Below, piece by piece: positions 15,894-25,022 of a stretch of 64,000 bases of DNA (the stretch's first letter is position 1; each line of letters begins with the position of its first letter). Both the position numbers and the translations under genes were made by a program. The stretch is taken from positions 4,278,001-4,342,000 of the forward strand of contig NZ_AP017422.1 of NCBI RefSeq assembly GCF_002355595.1, read 5' to 3'. The stretch comes from Filimonas lacunae (GTDB lineage: Bacteria > Bacteroidota > Bacteroidia > Chitinophagales > Chitinophagaceae). The notes under the pieces are model-generated. The model was given only the letters and a program-made list of their open reading frames with translations, was not told the DNA's origin and searched no databases.

Positions 15894-17264
15894 ATGAAAG
15901 CAGTTATTCTCTCACTAGCCCTTTCTCTACCGGCGTTTTTTGCAACTACCACCCAGGCACAAACTACCGTGCTCGATAAGTATATCCAGGAAGGATTTGA
16001 GCACAACCTGGTGTTGCAGCAAAAAAATATATCGCTGGACAAAGCGATGTATTCCCTTAAAAACGCGCAAAGTCTGTACCTGCCCACGGTCAATTTTATG
16101 TTCGACTACCAGACGGCAGACGGAGGACGTAACATTCCCCTCCCCCTGGGCGATTTATTGAACGGTGTATATTCTACGCTGAATCAGTTAACCGCCAGTA
16201 ATAGTTTTCCCCAGTTGAAAAACGAAAGCATTAACTTTTTGCCCAAGAACTTTTACGATGGCAAAATCCGCACAACCATCCCCATCATCAACACCGACAT
16301 TGGCTACAACAAACAGATCCAGCAACAACAGGTAACCTTGCAGGAATATGAAGTAGAAGTGTATAAGCGGGAACTGGTAAAAAGCATTAAAACCGCCTAT
16401 TTCAACTACCTGATGGCTGCACAGGCTGTAGGTATTTACCAGGCTTCGCTGCAAATGGCGCAGGAAAGCAAAAGGGTAAATGAAAAGTTGCTGGAAAATG
16501 GCAAGGGATTACCTGCTTACGTGCTGCGCTCGGAAAGCGAAACCGAGAATATCAATGCCCAGATAAGCGAAGCACAGCAACAGACACAAAATGCCCGCCT
16601 GTACTTTAACGCTCTCCTCAACCGGGAAGCCACTGCTGAAATAGATAACAGTTACGATACAGAAGCACAATTACAACAAGCCACACAGCAACTGGGCGAT
16701 TCGCTGGTGAACAGCGCCCGCGAAGAAATTAAACAGGTGCAGCAGCTGATTACCCTTAACCAAACCGTGGTGAAAATGAACCAGCAGTACCGGGTGCCCA
16801 AGCTTAACGGCTTTTTAGACCTTGGTTCTCAATCGCAGGACTGGAAATTTAACGGGCAAAGCCGCTATTATATGGCCGGCGTTTCGTTAAGCGTTCCATT
16901 ATATGCCGGTAACCGCAACAACCTTAAAATAAAGCAAAGCCAGCTGGATGTAAAAAATGCAGAAGTGAACAAAGCCCTGCTACTACAGCAAATATCTGTA
17001 AGCACCGGCATGGCACGCAACAACCTGTATAGTGCCTGGCGCACCTGCCAGGCTACGCTGAAACAGCAGGAAGCCGCCGCCACTTATTTCCGCTTAATTG
17101 ACAAAGGCTATAAAGCCGGCACCAATACTTTTATAGAAACCGTTGACGCGCGCAGCCAGCTTACCCATGCCCAACTGGCCATTACCCTTAACCGGTATAA
17201 AGTGCTGATTGCCGCCGCCTCGCTGGAAAGAGAAAATGCATCCTATCCCATCAACAATAAATAA
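15894..17264 (+). CDS. TolC family outer-membrane efflux channel
   Basis: 456 residues with a signal peptide (MKAVILSLALSLPAFFATTTQAQ). TolC-type proteins form trimeric channels through the outer membrane that join an RND or ABC pump. The sequence has the family's two long helical repeats with heptad-rich segments (LLENGKGLPAYVLRSESETE and the matching LIDKGYKAGTNTFIETVDA near 405-425). The SLSVPLYAGNRNN motif near the middle of the second half is the usual SLP-LF/Y-G-N strand motif. It is 8 nt upstream of the adaptor gene and forms the outer part of the tripartite pump encoded here. Confidence 0.93.
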   Translation: MKAVILSLALSLPAFFATTTQAQTTVLDKYIQEGFEHNLVLQQKNISLDKAMYSLKNAQSLYLPTVNFMFDYQTADGGRNIPLPLGDLLNGVYSTLNQLTASNSFPQLKNESINFLPKNFYDGKIRTTIPIINTDIGYNKQIQQQQVTLQEYEVEVYKRELVKSIKTAYFNYLMAAQAVGIYQASLQMAQESKRVNEKLLENGKGLPAYVLRSESETENINAQISEAQQQTQNARLYFNALLNREATAEIDNSYDTEAQLQQATQQLGDSLVNSAREEIKQVQQLITLNQTVVKMNQQYRVPKLNGFLDLGSQSQDWKFNGQSRYYMAGVSLSVPLYAGNRNNLKIKQSQLDVKNAEVNKALLLQQISVSTGMARNNLYSAWRTCQATLKQQEAAATYFRLIDKGYKAGTNTFIETVDARSQLTHAQLAITLNRYKVLIAAASLERENASYPINNK

Positions 17265-17272
17265 ACGTATTT

Positions 17273-18328
17273 ATGAAATCAACCATACTCTCATTGGCAG
17301 CCATCGCACTGGTGGCAGGCAGCTGTCATAATAACCAGCCTGTGGCCAACACCTCCATAGGGCAAGACACCATTCCTGTGAAAGTGATGCAGCTGGAAAA
17401 AGCAGACAGTCGCCAGCAGGTATTTGCCACAGGGCAGTTTACCACCGATGATGAAACCAGCCTTTCTTTTAAAAACGGGGGTATTATCGATCGCATTTAT
17501 GTAAAAGAAGGCGATGCGGTGAACAAAGGTCAGTTATTAGCCACCCTGCACCTGGCCGAAATTAATGCACAGGCAGAGCAGGCTACCTTATCTGTACAAA
17601 AAGCAGAGCGTGACTATAACCGCGCCAGCGCTTTATACAAAGACAGTGTAGCCACCCTGGAACAAATGCAGAACGCGAAAACAGCGCTGGATGTAGCCCG
17701 CCAGCAATTAACCGCTATTCGCTTTAACCAAAGCTATTCGGAAATTAAAGCACCTTCCAGTGGATTTGTCCTGCGCAAGTTTGTGAATGAAGGCCAGGTT
17801 ACAGGCCCCGGTACGCCTGTGTTAATGGTAAACGGCGCCGGCAAAGGCAGCTGGTTACTGAAGGTAGGAGTAAGCGATCGTCAATGGGCAGCCATACAGG
17901 CAGGCGATAAAGCCACTATTGAAACAGACGCTTTACCAGGGCAAACCATTGCAGCTGTAGTTTCTAAAAAACCAGAAGGCGTTGACCCCGCCAGCGGAAC
18001 CTTTATTATACAATTGCAATTACAGCAAAAACCTACTGCTATTGCATCGGGCTTATTTGGTAAAGCCACCATTACGCCATCGCATGCCGTAAATGGCTGG
18101 ACCATCCCTTATGATGCGCTGCTGGACGGCGATCAAAACCAGGGGTATGTATTTATTACCAACGATAATAAAACCGCCACCAAAGTAAAAGTAACACTGG
18201 GAGGAATAGACAATAACAAAGTACTGGTAACCGGTGGGCTGGATAGCGTGAAGGCCATCATCATTTCCGGTAACGCTTACCTCAACGATCACTCTCCTAT
18301 CCTCATTCAAAATACAACCCACCCATGA
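17273..18328 (+). CDS. RND efflux periplasmic adaptor (HlyD/MFP family) lipoprotein
   Basis: 351 residues. The N-terminus MKSTILSLAAIALVAGSC has a lipobox ending at C18, so it is probably lipid-anchored to the inner membrane. The lipoyl-type half-domains (GGIIDRIYVKEGDAVNKGQL and the returning APSSGFVLRKFVNEGQ) flank a short helical hairpin (about 100-150). A beta-barrel and membrane-proximal domain follow. This is the AcrA/MexA architecture: it couples the inner-membrane pump to the TolC channel. Its last codons overlap the first ATG of the pump gene by 4 nt (ATGA), indicating coupled translation. Confidence 0.92.
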   Translation: MKSTILSLAAIALVAGSCHNNQPVANTSIGQDTIPVKVMQLEKADSRQQVFATGQFTTDDETSLSFKNGGIIDRIYVKEGDAVNKGQLLATLHLAEINAQAEQATLSVQKAERDYNRASALYKDSVATLEQMQNAKTALDVARQQLTAIRFNQSYSEIKAPSSGFVLRKFVNEGQVTGPGTPVLMVNGAGKGSWLLKVGVSDRQWAAIQAGDKATIETDALPGQTIAAVVSKKPEGVDPASGTFIIQLQLQQKPTAIASGLFGKATITPSHAVNGWTIPYDALLDGDQNQGYVFITNDNKTATKVKVTLGGIDNNKVLVTGGLDSVKAIIISGNAYLNDHSPILIQNTTHP

Positions 18329-21300
18329 GAATATCAGCATATGCGGTAAAGAACTATCAGTTTACCCTTATTATGGTACTGATGGTGATAGCATTGGGCG
18401 TTACTACGGTAATGAACATGCCCCGCTCGGAAGACCCCGATTTAAAAGCACCTAACTTTCCGGTGATTGTGATTTATCCCGGCACCAGTCCTAAAGACAT
18501 GGAAGAGCTGGTGGTAAAGCCTTTAGAAAAACGCATTTACGGCCTGGACGATATCAAACGTATACGCAGCACCATTAGCGATGGCCTGGCCGTACTTACG
18601 GTAGAATATAAATACAGCAGCAATGTAGATGACAAATACCAGGAACTGGTACGCGAAACCAATGCCGCCCGCAGTTACCTGCCGCAAGACATTTATAAGA
18701 TAGATGTGCAGCAGGCCGATCCTTCCAACGTAAACATCCTGCAAATTGGCCTTGTATCGGACAACGCTTCCCGCGACAAGCTGAAACAGGCAGCGGAAGA
18801 CCTGCAGGACAACCTGGAGAAGATAAAGCAATTGAAGAATGTAGAGATTGTAGGGCTGCCCAGCCGCATTATACGTGTAGATCTGCAACTGGAAAGAATG
18901 GCACAACTGCACATTCCGCTTACCTATGCAGCCAACGCTTTACAAAGCGAAATAGCCAACATCCCGGGCGGCAGTGTAAACCAGGGCAATAAATCATTTA
19001 ACATTAAAACCAATGGCAACTACCAGAACATTGAAGAGATAAAGAACACCGTGGTATATACCAGCAATGGTAAAAACATTTTTCTGAAAGATGTAGCCAA
19101 TGTGTATTTCGACTATACTCCGGAAACCGATATTACCCGCTTAAACGGTCACCGTTGTGTGTTTGTAGTAGCTGCCCAAAAAACAGGCGAAAACATTACA
19201 CAGGTACAAAAAGCTTACCTGCCCGTTATTGAGCAGTTTAAACAAACACTGCCGTCTAACATTGACCTGCAATTACAGTTTGACCAGGCCGATAACGTAA
19301 ACCGCCGCCTGGGCGGGCTGGGCGAAGACTTTTTAATAGCCATTGGCCTGGTGTTATTAACCCTGCTGCCACTGGGCACCCGCGCATCGCTGGTGGTGAT
19401 GATCTCTATCCCTTTATCGCTGGCTATAGGCATTGTACTGATTCATGTGCTGGGGTATAGTTTAAATCAGCTAAGTATTGTGGGCCTGGTAGTGGCACTG
19501 GGGTTGCTGGTAGATGATAGCATTGTGGTAGTAGAAAACATTGAACGCTGGCTGCGCGAAGGGCATTCGCGCCTGGAAGCTACTCTAAAAGCCACCACCC
19601 AGATAGGCACCGCAGTAATTGGTTGTACTGCCACTCTTATCATTGCCTTTATGCCCCTGATGTTTTTACCTGAAGCATCCGGCGATTTCATCCGCAGTTT
19701 GCCTATAGCAGTGATCAGCGCCGTATTGGCATCTATGGTGGTATCGTTAACCGTGGTACCTTTCTTAGCCAGCAAAATGCTGAAAGCACATGCACATACA
19801 GAAGGCAATCTGTTTATGCGCGGCCTGCAGAAAGTGATACACGGCAGCTATTCTAAACTGCTGGACAAAGCCCTGCACCGCCCCTGGGTTACTATTGGTG
19901 TAGCGCTGGTGATATTTGTAGCATCGCTGAAACTGATGGGTGTGGTAGGTGCAAGCTTATTCCCCGCATCGGAGAAGCCTCAGTTTTTGATTGATATTTC
20001 TGCCCCTCAGCAATCGAGCCTGTATTACACCGATTCTATTGCCAAACAAATAGAGAAAGAACTGAAGCAAATGCCGGAGGTAAAATACTTTGCCACCAAC
20101 GTAGGTAAAGGCAACCCACGCATTTACTATAACGTGTTCACCCAAAACGAACGTACTGATTTTGCGGAGCTGTTTGTGCAACTGGACCCGGAAACACGCA
20201 CAGATAAAAAGCTGGCGATCATAGAGAAGCTACGCAAAAAATGGACACCTTATCCCGGCGCCAAAGTGGAGGTAAAAGACTTTGAGCAAGGCGAACCTAT
20301 TATTTCTCCCGTAGAGGTACGCCTGCAAGGCGATAACTTGGATACCCTGCGCATGCTGGCCGGGCAGGTAGAAGCCATGCTCATCCGCACACCAGGCACA
20401 TTGTACACCAATAACCCTGTACGTAATTTAAAAACAGATATCCGCGTACAGATTAATAAAGACAAAGCCCAGGCGTTGGGTGTGCCTACTGTGAATATTG
20501 GCCGCACCGTGCGTATGGCTATTGCCGGGTTAAACGTGGGTACTTTTACCAACCCCGATTCGGATGGCGATGACTATGCCATTGTGCTTACCACGCCCCA
20601 CCCTTCTTATCCCGATCTGACTATATTCGACAACCTGTATGTAAACAATGCTACGGGACAGAGTGTGCCTTTAACCCAACTGGCCACCCTGCGACTGGAA
20701 ACTTCTCCTTTACGCATTAACCACCATAACAAAAACAGAATTGTAAGTGTAAACTCCTTTGTTCAGAAAGGCTACTTAAACGACCGTGTGATACAAAGCG
20801 TAATACAGCAAATGGACAAAATGAAATTACCTGCTGGCTATACTTACCAGATGGGGGGCGAAATAGAAAGTCGGAACCAATCCTTTGGCGGATTTGGCAG
20901 CATTATTATGGTAACACTGTTCCTCTTCATTGCCGTGCTGATACTGGAATTCAAAACCTTTAAAAGCACACTGATTGTATTATCTGTAATTCCGCTGGGC
21001 ATTGTAGGCGCCGTGCTGGCATTGCTGATCACCGGTAACTCTATGTCATTCGTAGCCACCATAGGTATTGTGGCACTGGCAGGTATTGAAGTAAAAAACA
21101 CCATATTGCTGGTAGATTTCACCAACCAGCTACGCCGCGAAGGCATGGGCTTAATGGAAGCCATTGAACAGGCTGGTGAAATACGTTTCTTACCTATCAT
21201 CTTAACAACGCTTACAGCAATAGGTGGTTTATTACCTATCGCGTTATCCAGCAACCCGCTGATATCGCCACTAGCTATTGTTATGATAGGCGGGTTAATC

Positions 21301-21396
21301 AGTTCTACATTGCTGTCGCGTATTGTTACGCCGGTGGTGTACAAGCTAATGCCACCAGCTATTGAGCCAGAGAAGAAAGAAGATGAAGTGTTATAG
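18325..21396 (+). CDS. RND family efflux pump, inner-membrane transporter
   Basis: 1023 residues, the normal size for RND exporters of the AcrB/MexB-like superfamily, which use the proton gradient to expel lipophilic compounds. It starts with one TM helix (YQFTLIMVLMVIALGVTTV) and the usual MPRSEDPDLKAPNFPVIVIYPG, then the first large periplasmic loop. The TM4 motif GLVVALGLLVDDSIVVVEN carries the paired Asp residues of the proton relay. The second half repeats the plan, with GIVALAGIEVKNTILLVDF at about 910-930. It overlaps the adaptor gene by 4 nt and is followed by a strong terminator. The TetR gene at the head of the operon probably regulates it. Substrate unknown. Confidence 0.95.
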   Translation: MRISAYAVKNYQFTLIMVLMVIALGVTTVMNMPRSEDPDLKAPNFPVIVIYPGTSPKDMEELVVKPLEKRIYGLDDIKRIRSTISDGLAVLTVEYKYSSNVDDKYQELVRETNAARSYLPQDIYKIDVQQADPSNVNILQIGLVSDNASRDKLKQAAEDLQDNLEKIKQLKNVEIVGLPSRIIRVDLQLERMAQLHIPLTYAANALQSEIANIPGGSVNQGNKSFNIKTNGNYQNIEEIKNTVVYTSNGKNIFLKDVANVYFDYTPETDITRLNGHRCVFVVAAQKTGENITQVQKAYLPVIEQFKQTLPSNIDLQLQFDQADNVNRRLGGLGEDFLIAIGLVLLTLLPLGTRASLVVMISIPLSLAIGIVLIHVLGYSLNQLSIVGLVVALGLLVDDSIVVVENIERWLREGHSRLEATLKATTQIGTAVIGCTATLIIAFMPLMFLPEASGDFIRSLPIAVISAVLASMVVSLTVVPFLASKMLKAHAHTEGNLFMRGLQKVIHGSYSKLLDKALHRPWVTIGVALVIFVASLKLMGVVGASLFPASEKPQFLIDISAPQQSSLYYTDSIAKQIEKELKQMPEVKYFATNVGKGNPRIYYNVFTQNERTDFAELFVQLDPETRTDKKLAIIEKLRKKWTPYPGAKVEVKDFEQGEPIISPVEVRLQGDNLDTLRMLAGQVEAMLIRTPGTLYTNNPVRNLKTDIRVQINKDKAQALGVPTVNIGRTVRMAIAGLNVGTFTNPDSDGDDYAIVLTTPHPSYPDLTIFDNLYVNNATGQSVPLTQLATLRLETSPLRINHHNKNRIVSVNSFVQKGYLNDRVIQSVIQQMDKMKLPAGYTYQMGGEIESRNQSFGGFGSIIMVTLFLFIAVLILEFKTFKSTLIVLSVIPLGIVGAVLALLITGNSMSFVATIGIVALAGIEVKNTILLVDFTNQLRREGMGLMEAIEQAGEIRFLPIILTTLTAIGGLLPIALSSNPLISPLAIVMIGGLISSTLLSRIVTPVVYKLMPPAIEPEKKEDEVL

Positions 21397-21406
21397 TTAT
21401 CTATAC

Positions 21407-21453
21407 AAAAGCAAAGAGCCGACTTTCAATTGTAAAGTCGGCTCTTTGCTTTT
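21407..21453 (+). terminator. Strong terminator after the RND operon
   Basis: A perfect 19-bp inverted repeat (21408-21426 with 21434-21452, core GCAAAGAGCCGACTTT) closes a 7-nt loop and ends in T. With A-rich and T-rich ends it could also stop minus-strand transcripts from the convergent gene ending at 21523. Confidence 0.9.
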
Positions 21454-21522
21454 ACTATGTAACCAGCTATACAACCTATATAATGCCACTATTTTTATAA
21501 GATATACCTTGTTTATAAAAAG

Positions 21523-22248
21523 TTATTCCTGCACCTCTATTTCCATCAGATCTTCAAACCTTGTTTTTACTACATACTTCAAAAAGTCATCCAGGCTCAC
21601 TACGGGAGCATTTTCTTCACCAGGCGGCACGAATGTTGAAAATACATCCATAACATACACACCCTCATCCTGTAAATGTAGTTTTACAGATAACCCTGCC
21701 ACCTGCTTTTGAAGTGTTACAGTTTCTTTGCGCTGATACCCTTCTGCCACCGGACAAAAAGGAAGCCCAAATAAAAGGCGGGAACTTAAAGCACGCCCCA
21801 GTTCAGGCAATGATAAAGCGCTTTTGATAGTAACTGTACCTTGCAACCTGGTAAATGCTTTACCAGGATCTTCTTCGTGCAGCGGCGATATCTGCAAATC
21901 CGGTATTTCTTTTAAAGCCTCTTGTATCAGATAATACCAATAGCCGTTTAGCCCATGGGGGTTGCATAAAAATTCATCATGATCTGGTATTTGCGATCGG
22001 GAGTAAAAACTTATTGAAAAGCCGGGATCTTCCGCTGTGTTGCTATTTCCCATTAACAGGAAAAACATATCCAGAAATTTATGTTCAATAAATATAGCAG
22101 GCACCTCGTCACGAAGATGCTCATCCTCCCCTCCAAAGGGTAAGCCTCCCATTAACTTTTCGCTAAATATAGTCCCAAGCTGCGCCAGGGTATAGCCAGT
22201 ATGAAATACGCTGCTGGCAGAAAAGGAAGGAATAATAACAGGTTTCAT
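21523..22248 (-). CDS. Unknown cytosolic protein with an internal duplication
   Basis: 241 residues, no signal peptide and no membrane segment. Two related segments can be seen: LAQLGTIFSEKLMGGLPF (residues 21-38) and LPELGRALSSRLLFGLPF (residues 147-164). Each is followed by 30-40 residues of alternating polar and hydrophobic strands, which suggests two copies of one alpha/beta domain. The intervening part has HDEFLCNPHGLNGYWYYLIQ. No family was recognised. The gene is transcribed toward the RND operon terminator. It is divergent from the secreted protein gene at 22347, with under 100 bp between starts. Confidence 0.65.
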   Translation of the reverse strand: MKPVIIPSFSASSVFHTGYTLAQLGTIFSEKLMGGLPFGGEDEHLRDEVPAIFIEHKFLDMFFLLMGNSNTAEDPGFSISFYSRSQIPDHDEFLCNPHGLNGYWYYLIQEALKEIPDLQISPLHEEDPGKAFTRLQGTVTIKSALSLPELGRALSSRLLFGLPFCPVAEGYQRKETVTLQKQVAGLSVKLHLQDEGVYVMDVFSTFVPPGEENAPVVSLDDFLKYVVKTRFEDLMEIEVQE

Positions 22249-22346
22249 GTCAGGGTTGATAAAAAGGTTGAAATATTAGAATAGCCAATAACAATGTAAT
22301 CTTTTTCTTTATAACTTCCTTTTTTGCAAACCACTTAATGGCCGTT

Positions 22347-23078
22347 ATGAAATCACTGCTACTGGCTACTGCCCTATTTTCAGTTATCTGTGCCCAGGCA
22401 CAACTTTCGTACAATTCGCTGGTGAAGAAGAAATACCAGGAAGCCATGGCGCGGACCAACCAAAAACGGCTGGCCGAAACAGATTCCGTGATAAACCAAT
22501 ACTTAAATAAACCGGATAAAGACAGTACCAAACGTAGTTACACCGGGCTTTGCATTTACACGGATTATGTAATAGATACGTTGAACAAAAAAGAATGGAG
22601 ATATTATAAAAGAGCCGTTCCGGAAGAAGAAATCCCTTTTTACTTGCCTACCACAGGTACCCCCTTTGGTGTAATTGCAGAATTATACAAAGACACGCTT
22701 TGGCTAAACATGCAAACAGTAAACCAGCCGCATTTTAATCACTGGATATTAAAAGGACAGCTTACCTCCCGTTTTTTGGTGTATGAGCGGGGCGAGAAAC
22801 TACAACTGGCGTTGAACGCCCCTAAAACGGATTTTCTGGAAGTACCTTATACCAGCGAGAATATTATTTTAAGCACTACCAACCTGAAAGGCAAAGAGCC
22901 TGTATATGGTAAAGCCGAAGTAGAAACAGCGCCTTTTTATACAGACAACGAAAGCTTTTTAAAAGGATATATGATTACGCGGGTGCGGGCGATGTATTAC
23001 TTTAAGTTTACAGCCATCCCAGCTCCAGCTTCGCTTCCTCACTCATCATTTCCCTCGTCCACTGCGGATCGAAAGTAA
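22347..23078 (+). CDS. Secreted protein of unknown function
   Basis: 243 residues from the ATG at 22347 (alternative 22338). MKSLLLATALFSVICAQAQ is a good signal peptide, so the protein is periplasmic or secreted. The rest is mixed and strand-rich, with basic Lys/Arg stretches (LVKKKYQEAMARTNQKRL) and aromatic motifs (YYKRAVPEEEIPFY). No family was recognised. The last ~23 residues (FTAIPAPASLPHSSFPSSTA...) lie on the strand opposite the well-conserved C-terminus of the DUF59 gene. The natural end may once have been earlier, and this tail may be read-through of lost coding sequence. Confidence 0.6.
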   Translation: MKSLLLATALFSVICAQAQLSYNSLVKKKYQEAMARTNQKRLAETDSVINQYLNKPDKDSTKRSYTGLCIYTDYVIDTLNKKEWRYYKRAVPEEEIPFYLPTTGTPFGVIAELYKDTLWLNMQTVNQPHFNHWILKGQLTSRFLVYERGEKLQLALNAPKTDFLEVPYTSENIILSTTNLKGKEPVYGKAEVETAPFYTDNESFLKGYMITRVRAMYYFKFTAIPAPASLPHSSFPSSTADRK

Positions 23079-23316
23079 TATGCACATGCACATCGCTTAC
23101 GCCTTCCACCGCTTTTACTTTTGTTTCCACTTCCAATACAATATCGCCAGCCACAGGGCAGGCAGGTGCAGTAAGGGTCATGGTTATTTGTACAGCGTTG
23201 TTATCTTTTATGTCAATTTTGTATACCAGGCCCAGCTCCATAATGTTCACCGGAATTTCGGGATCGTATACGGTGCGCAAGGTATCTTCTATCTGATCGC
23301 GTAAAGTAACTTCCAT
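23008..23316 (-). CDS. sufT: MIP18/DUF59 family Fe-S assembly protein (SufT-like)
   Basis: 102 residues, last gene of the suf operon, 11 nt after sufE. The family core is plain: RTVYDPEIPVNIMELGLVYK and TLTAPACPVAGDIVLEVE (Cys in APACP), followed by the amphipathic VHVHITFDPQWTREMMSEEAK and the common C-terminal LGWL. MIP18-family proteins act in Fe-S cluster maturation and delivery, and SufT is needed when demand for clusters is high. The symbol rests on operon position; a PaaD-like relative is excluded by context. Its 3' end overlaps the convergent secreted-protein gene by 71 bp. Confidence 0.85.
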   Translation of the reverse strand: MEVTLRDQIEDTLRTVYDPEIPVNIMELGLVYKIDIKDNNAVQITMTLTAPACPVAGDIVLEVETKVKAVEGVSDVHVHITFDPQWTREMMSEEAKLELGWL

Positions 23317-23327
23317 TGTGTAATGCT

Positions 23328-23753
23328 TTATAACCGCTCCTTTCCCATATAAGCAATGGCATAAGCTTTTATCTGCTTTACCATCGATAATAATCCGTTA
23401 GAGCGGGTGGGTGATAAATGGCTGGTTAAACCTATAGCATTAATAAAATACAAATCGGCTTCAGCTATCTCTTTAGGTGTATGGCCACTTAATACTTTTA
23501 CTACCATGCTAATAAGCCCCTTGGTAATAATAGCATCACTATCGGCAGTAAAATGCAGTAATCCATCTTTGTATTCTGCATGTAACCATACCATGCTTTG
23601 ACAACCTTTAATCAGGTGATCGGCTGTTTTGTATTGATCATCTATTATGGGCAGGTCTTTTCCCAGCTGGATAATATTTTCATATTTATCCATCCAGTCA
23701 GAGAACAGCTCAAACTCTTCTATAATCTCGTCCTGTTTCTCGTTAATCGTCAT
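23328..23753 (-). CDS. sufE: SufE sulfur-transfer protein
   Basis: 141 residues from the ATG at 23753; an extended frame from 23855 would overlap sufS and is rejected. SufE accepts the persulfide from the desulfurase SufS and passes sulfur to the SufBCD scaffold. The acceptor Cys is C51 in HLIKGCQSMVWL, the family signature. SGHTPKEIAEADLYFINAIG and LTSHLSPTRSNGL are also typical. It lies 16 nt after sufS and 11 nt before the DUF59 gene. Length is normal. Confidence 0.93.
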   Translation of the reverse strand: MTINEKQDEIIEEFELFSDWMDKYENIIQLGKDLPIIDDQYKTADHLIKGCQSMVWLHAEYKDGLLHFTADSDAIITKGLISMVVKVLSGHTPKEIAEADLYFINAIGLTSHLSPTRSNGLLSMVKQIKAYAIAYMGKERL

Positions 23754-23769
23754 AGCTAAATGGGTGTGT

Positions 23770-24996
23770 TTAATCCAGCATAGCGGCCGCTTTTTTAATG
23801 CCTGCCACCAGCATATCCACCTCTTCAAAAGTGTTGTAAAAAGCAAAAGAAGCACGGGCGGTGCCAGGTATTTCTAAAAAGTCCATCACTGGCTGGCAGC
23901 AATGGTGTCCGGTACGAACGGCAATACCTTGTTTATCCAGCAATTCGCCCACATCAAAAGGATGCGTGTTTTTATACAGGAAGGAAATAACACCGGAACG
24001 CTCGGGCGATTCGCCTATAAAACGTAATCCTTCAATTTGAGAAAGTTGTTTCAGTGCATACTGCAGCAATTCCTGCTCAGCCTGCTGAATAGCGGCTAAA
24101 CCTATCCCCTGCACATAATCAATAGCAGCGGCCAGGCCTATAGCGCCAGACATATCAGGTGTACCCGCTTCAAACTTATAAGGTAATTCGTTATAAACCG
24201 TTTTGGCAAAGGTTACGGTTTTGATCATATCACCACCACCCTGGTAAGGCGGCAGCTTATTTAACCATTCTTCTTTACCGTATAAAGCACCGATACCGGT
24301 AGGGCCATATAATTTATGACCGGAGAATACCATAAAGTCAACATCCAGTTCCTGCACATCAACAGGAATATGCTGTATAGCCTGTGCAGCATCTATTAAC
24401 ACCGGTATGCCTTTGGCATGCGCCTGTGCAATAATGTCTCTTACCGGGTTAACGGTACCGAGTGAGTTGCTTACATAGGTGCAGGCTACCAGCTTTACCG
24501 AATCGTCGAGTAAAGCTGATAATGCATCCATTTGTAAAACGCCTTTTGTATCCATAGGAATCACCTTTACAGTGGCTCCTTTTTCTTCGCAGATCATTTG
24601 CCAGGGCACAATGTTGGAGTGGTGCTCCATAGCAGAGATAAGAATACTGTCGCCCGGTTTCAGAAAAGCACGTCCAAAGCAGGAAGCTACCAGGTTAATA
24701 CCATCGGTAGTGCCTTTGGTAAAAATCACCTCGTGCTCGTGCTTTGTATGAATAAAGGAAGCTATCGTTTTACGGGCAGCTTCATATGCTTCTGTTGCCT
24801 GCTGGCTTAACAGGTGCACACCGCGGTGTACATTACTGTTATATTGCTGGTAATAACGGTCTACTGCATCAATAACGCTTTGCGGTTTTTGTGTAGTGGC
24901 GCCATTATCCAGGTACACCAGTTGTTTGCCGTACACTTTTGTGTTCAGTATCGGAAAGTCCTTTCTTATCGCTTCTAAATTCAATGTACCTGACAT
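23770..24996 (-). CDS. sufS: Cysteine desulfurase SufS
   Basis: 408 residues. This is a PLP-dependent group II cysteine desulfurase that takes sulfur from L-cysteine for Fe-S assembly. The PLP lysine is K228 in FSGHKLYGPTG. The cofactor-contact residues AMEHHSNIVPW (122-132) and IDAAQ (201-205) are present. The catalytic loop reads RTGHHCCQP, with C366 at the active position and an extra Cys, C367, where Ala is common. It lies between sufD and sufE with short gaps (26 and 16 nt). Confidence 0.95.
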   Translation of the reverse strand: MSGTLNLEAIRKDFPILNTKVYGKQLVYLDNGATTQKPQSVIDAVDRYYQQYNSNVHRGVHLLSQQATEAYEAARKTIASFIHTKHEHEVIFTKGTTDGINLVASCFGRAFLKPGDSILISAMEHHSNIVPWQMICEEKGATVKVIPMDTKGVLQMDALSALLDDSVKLVACTYVSNSLGTVNPVRDIIAQAHAKGIPVLIDAAQAIQHIPVDVQELDVDFMVFSGHKLYGPTGIGALYGKEEWLNKLPPYQGGGDMIKTVTFAKTVYNELPYKFEAGTPDMSGAIGLAAAIDYVQGIGLAAIQQAEQELLQYALKQLSQIEGLRFIGESPERSGVISFLYKNTHPFDVGELLDKQGIAVRTGHHCCQPVMDFLEIPGTARASFAFYNTFEEVDMLVAGIKKAAAMLD

Positions 24997-25022
24997 ATTA
25001 CTGGTTATTGGAAAACTGCCGG

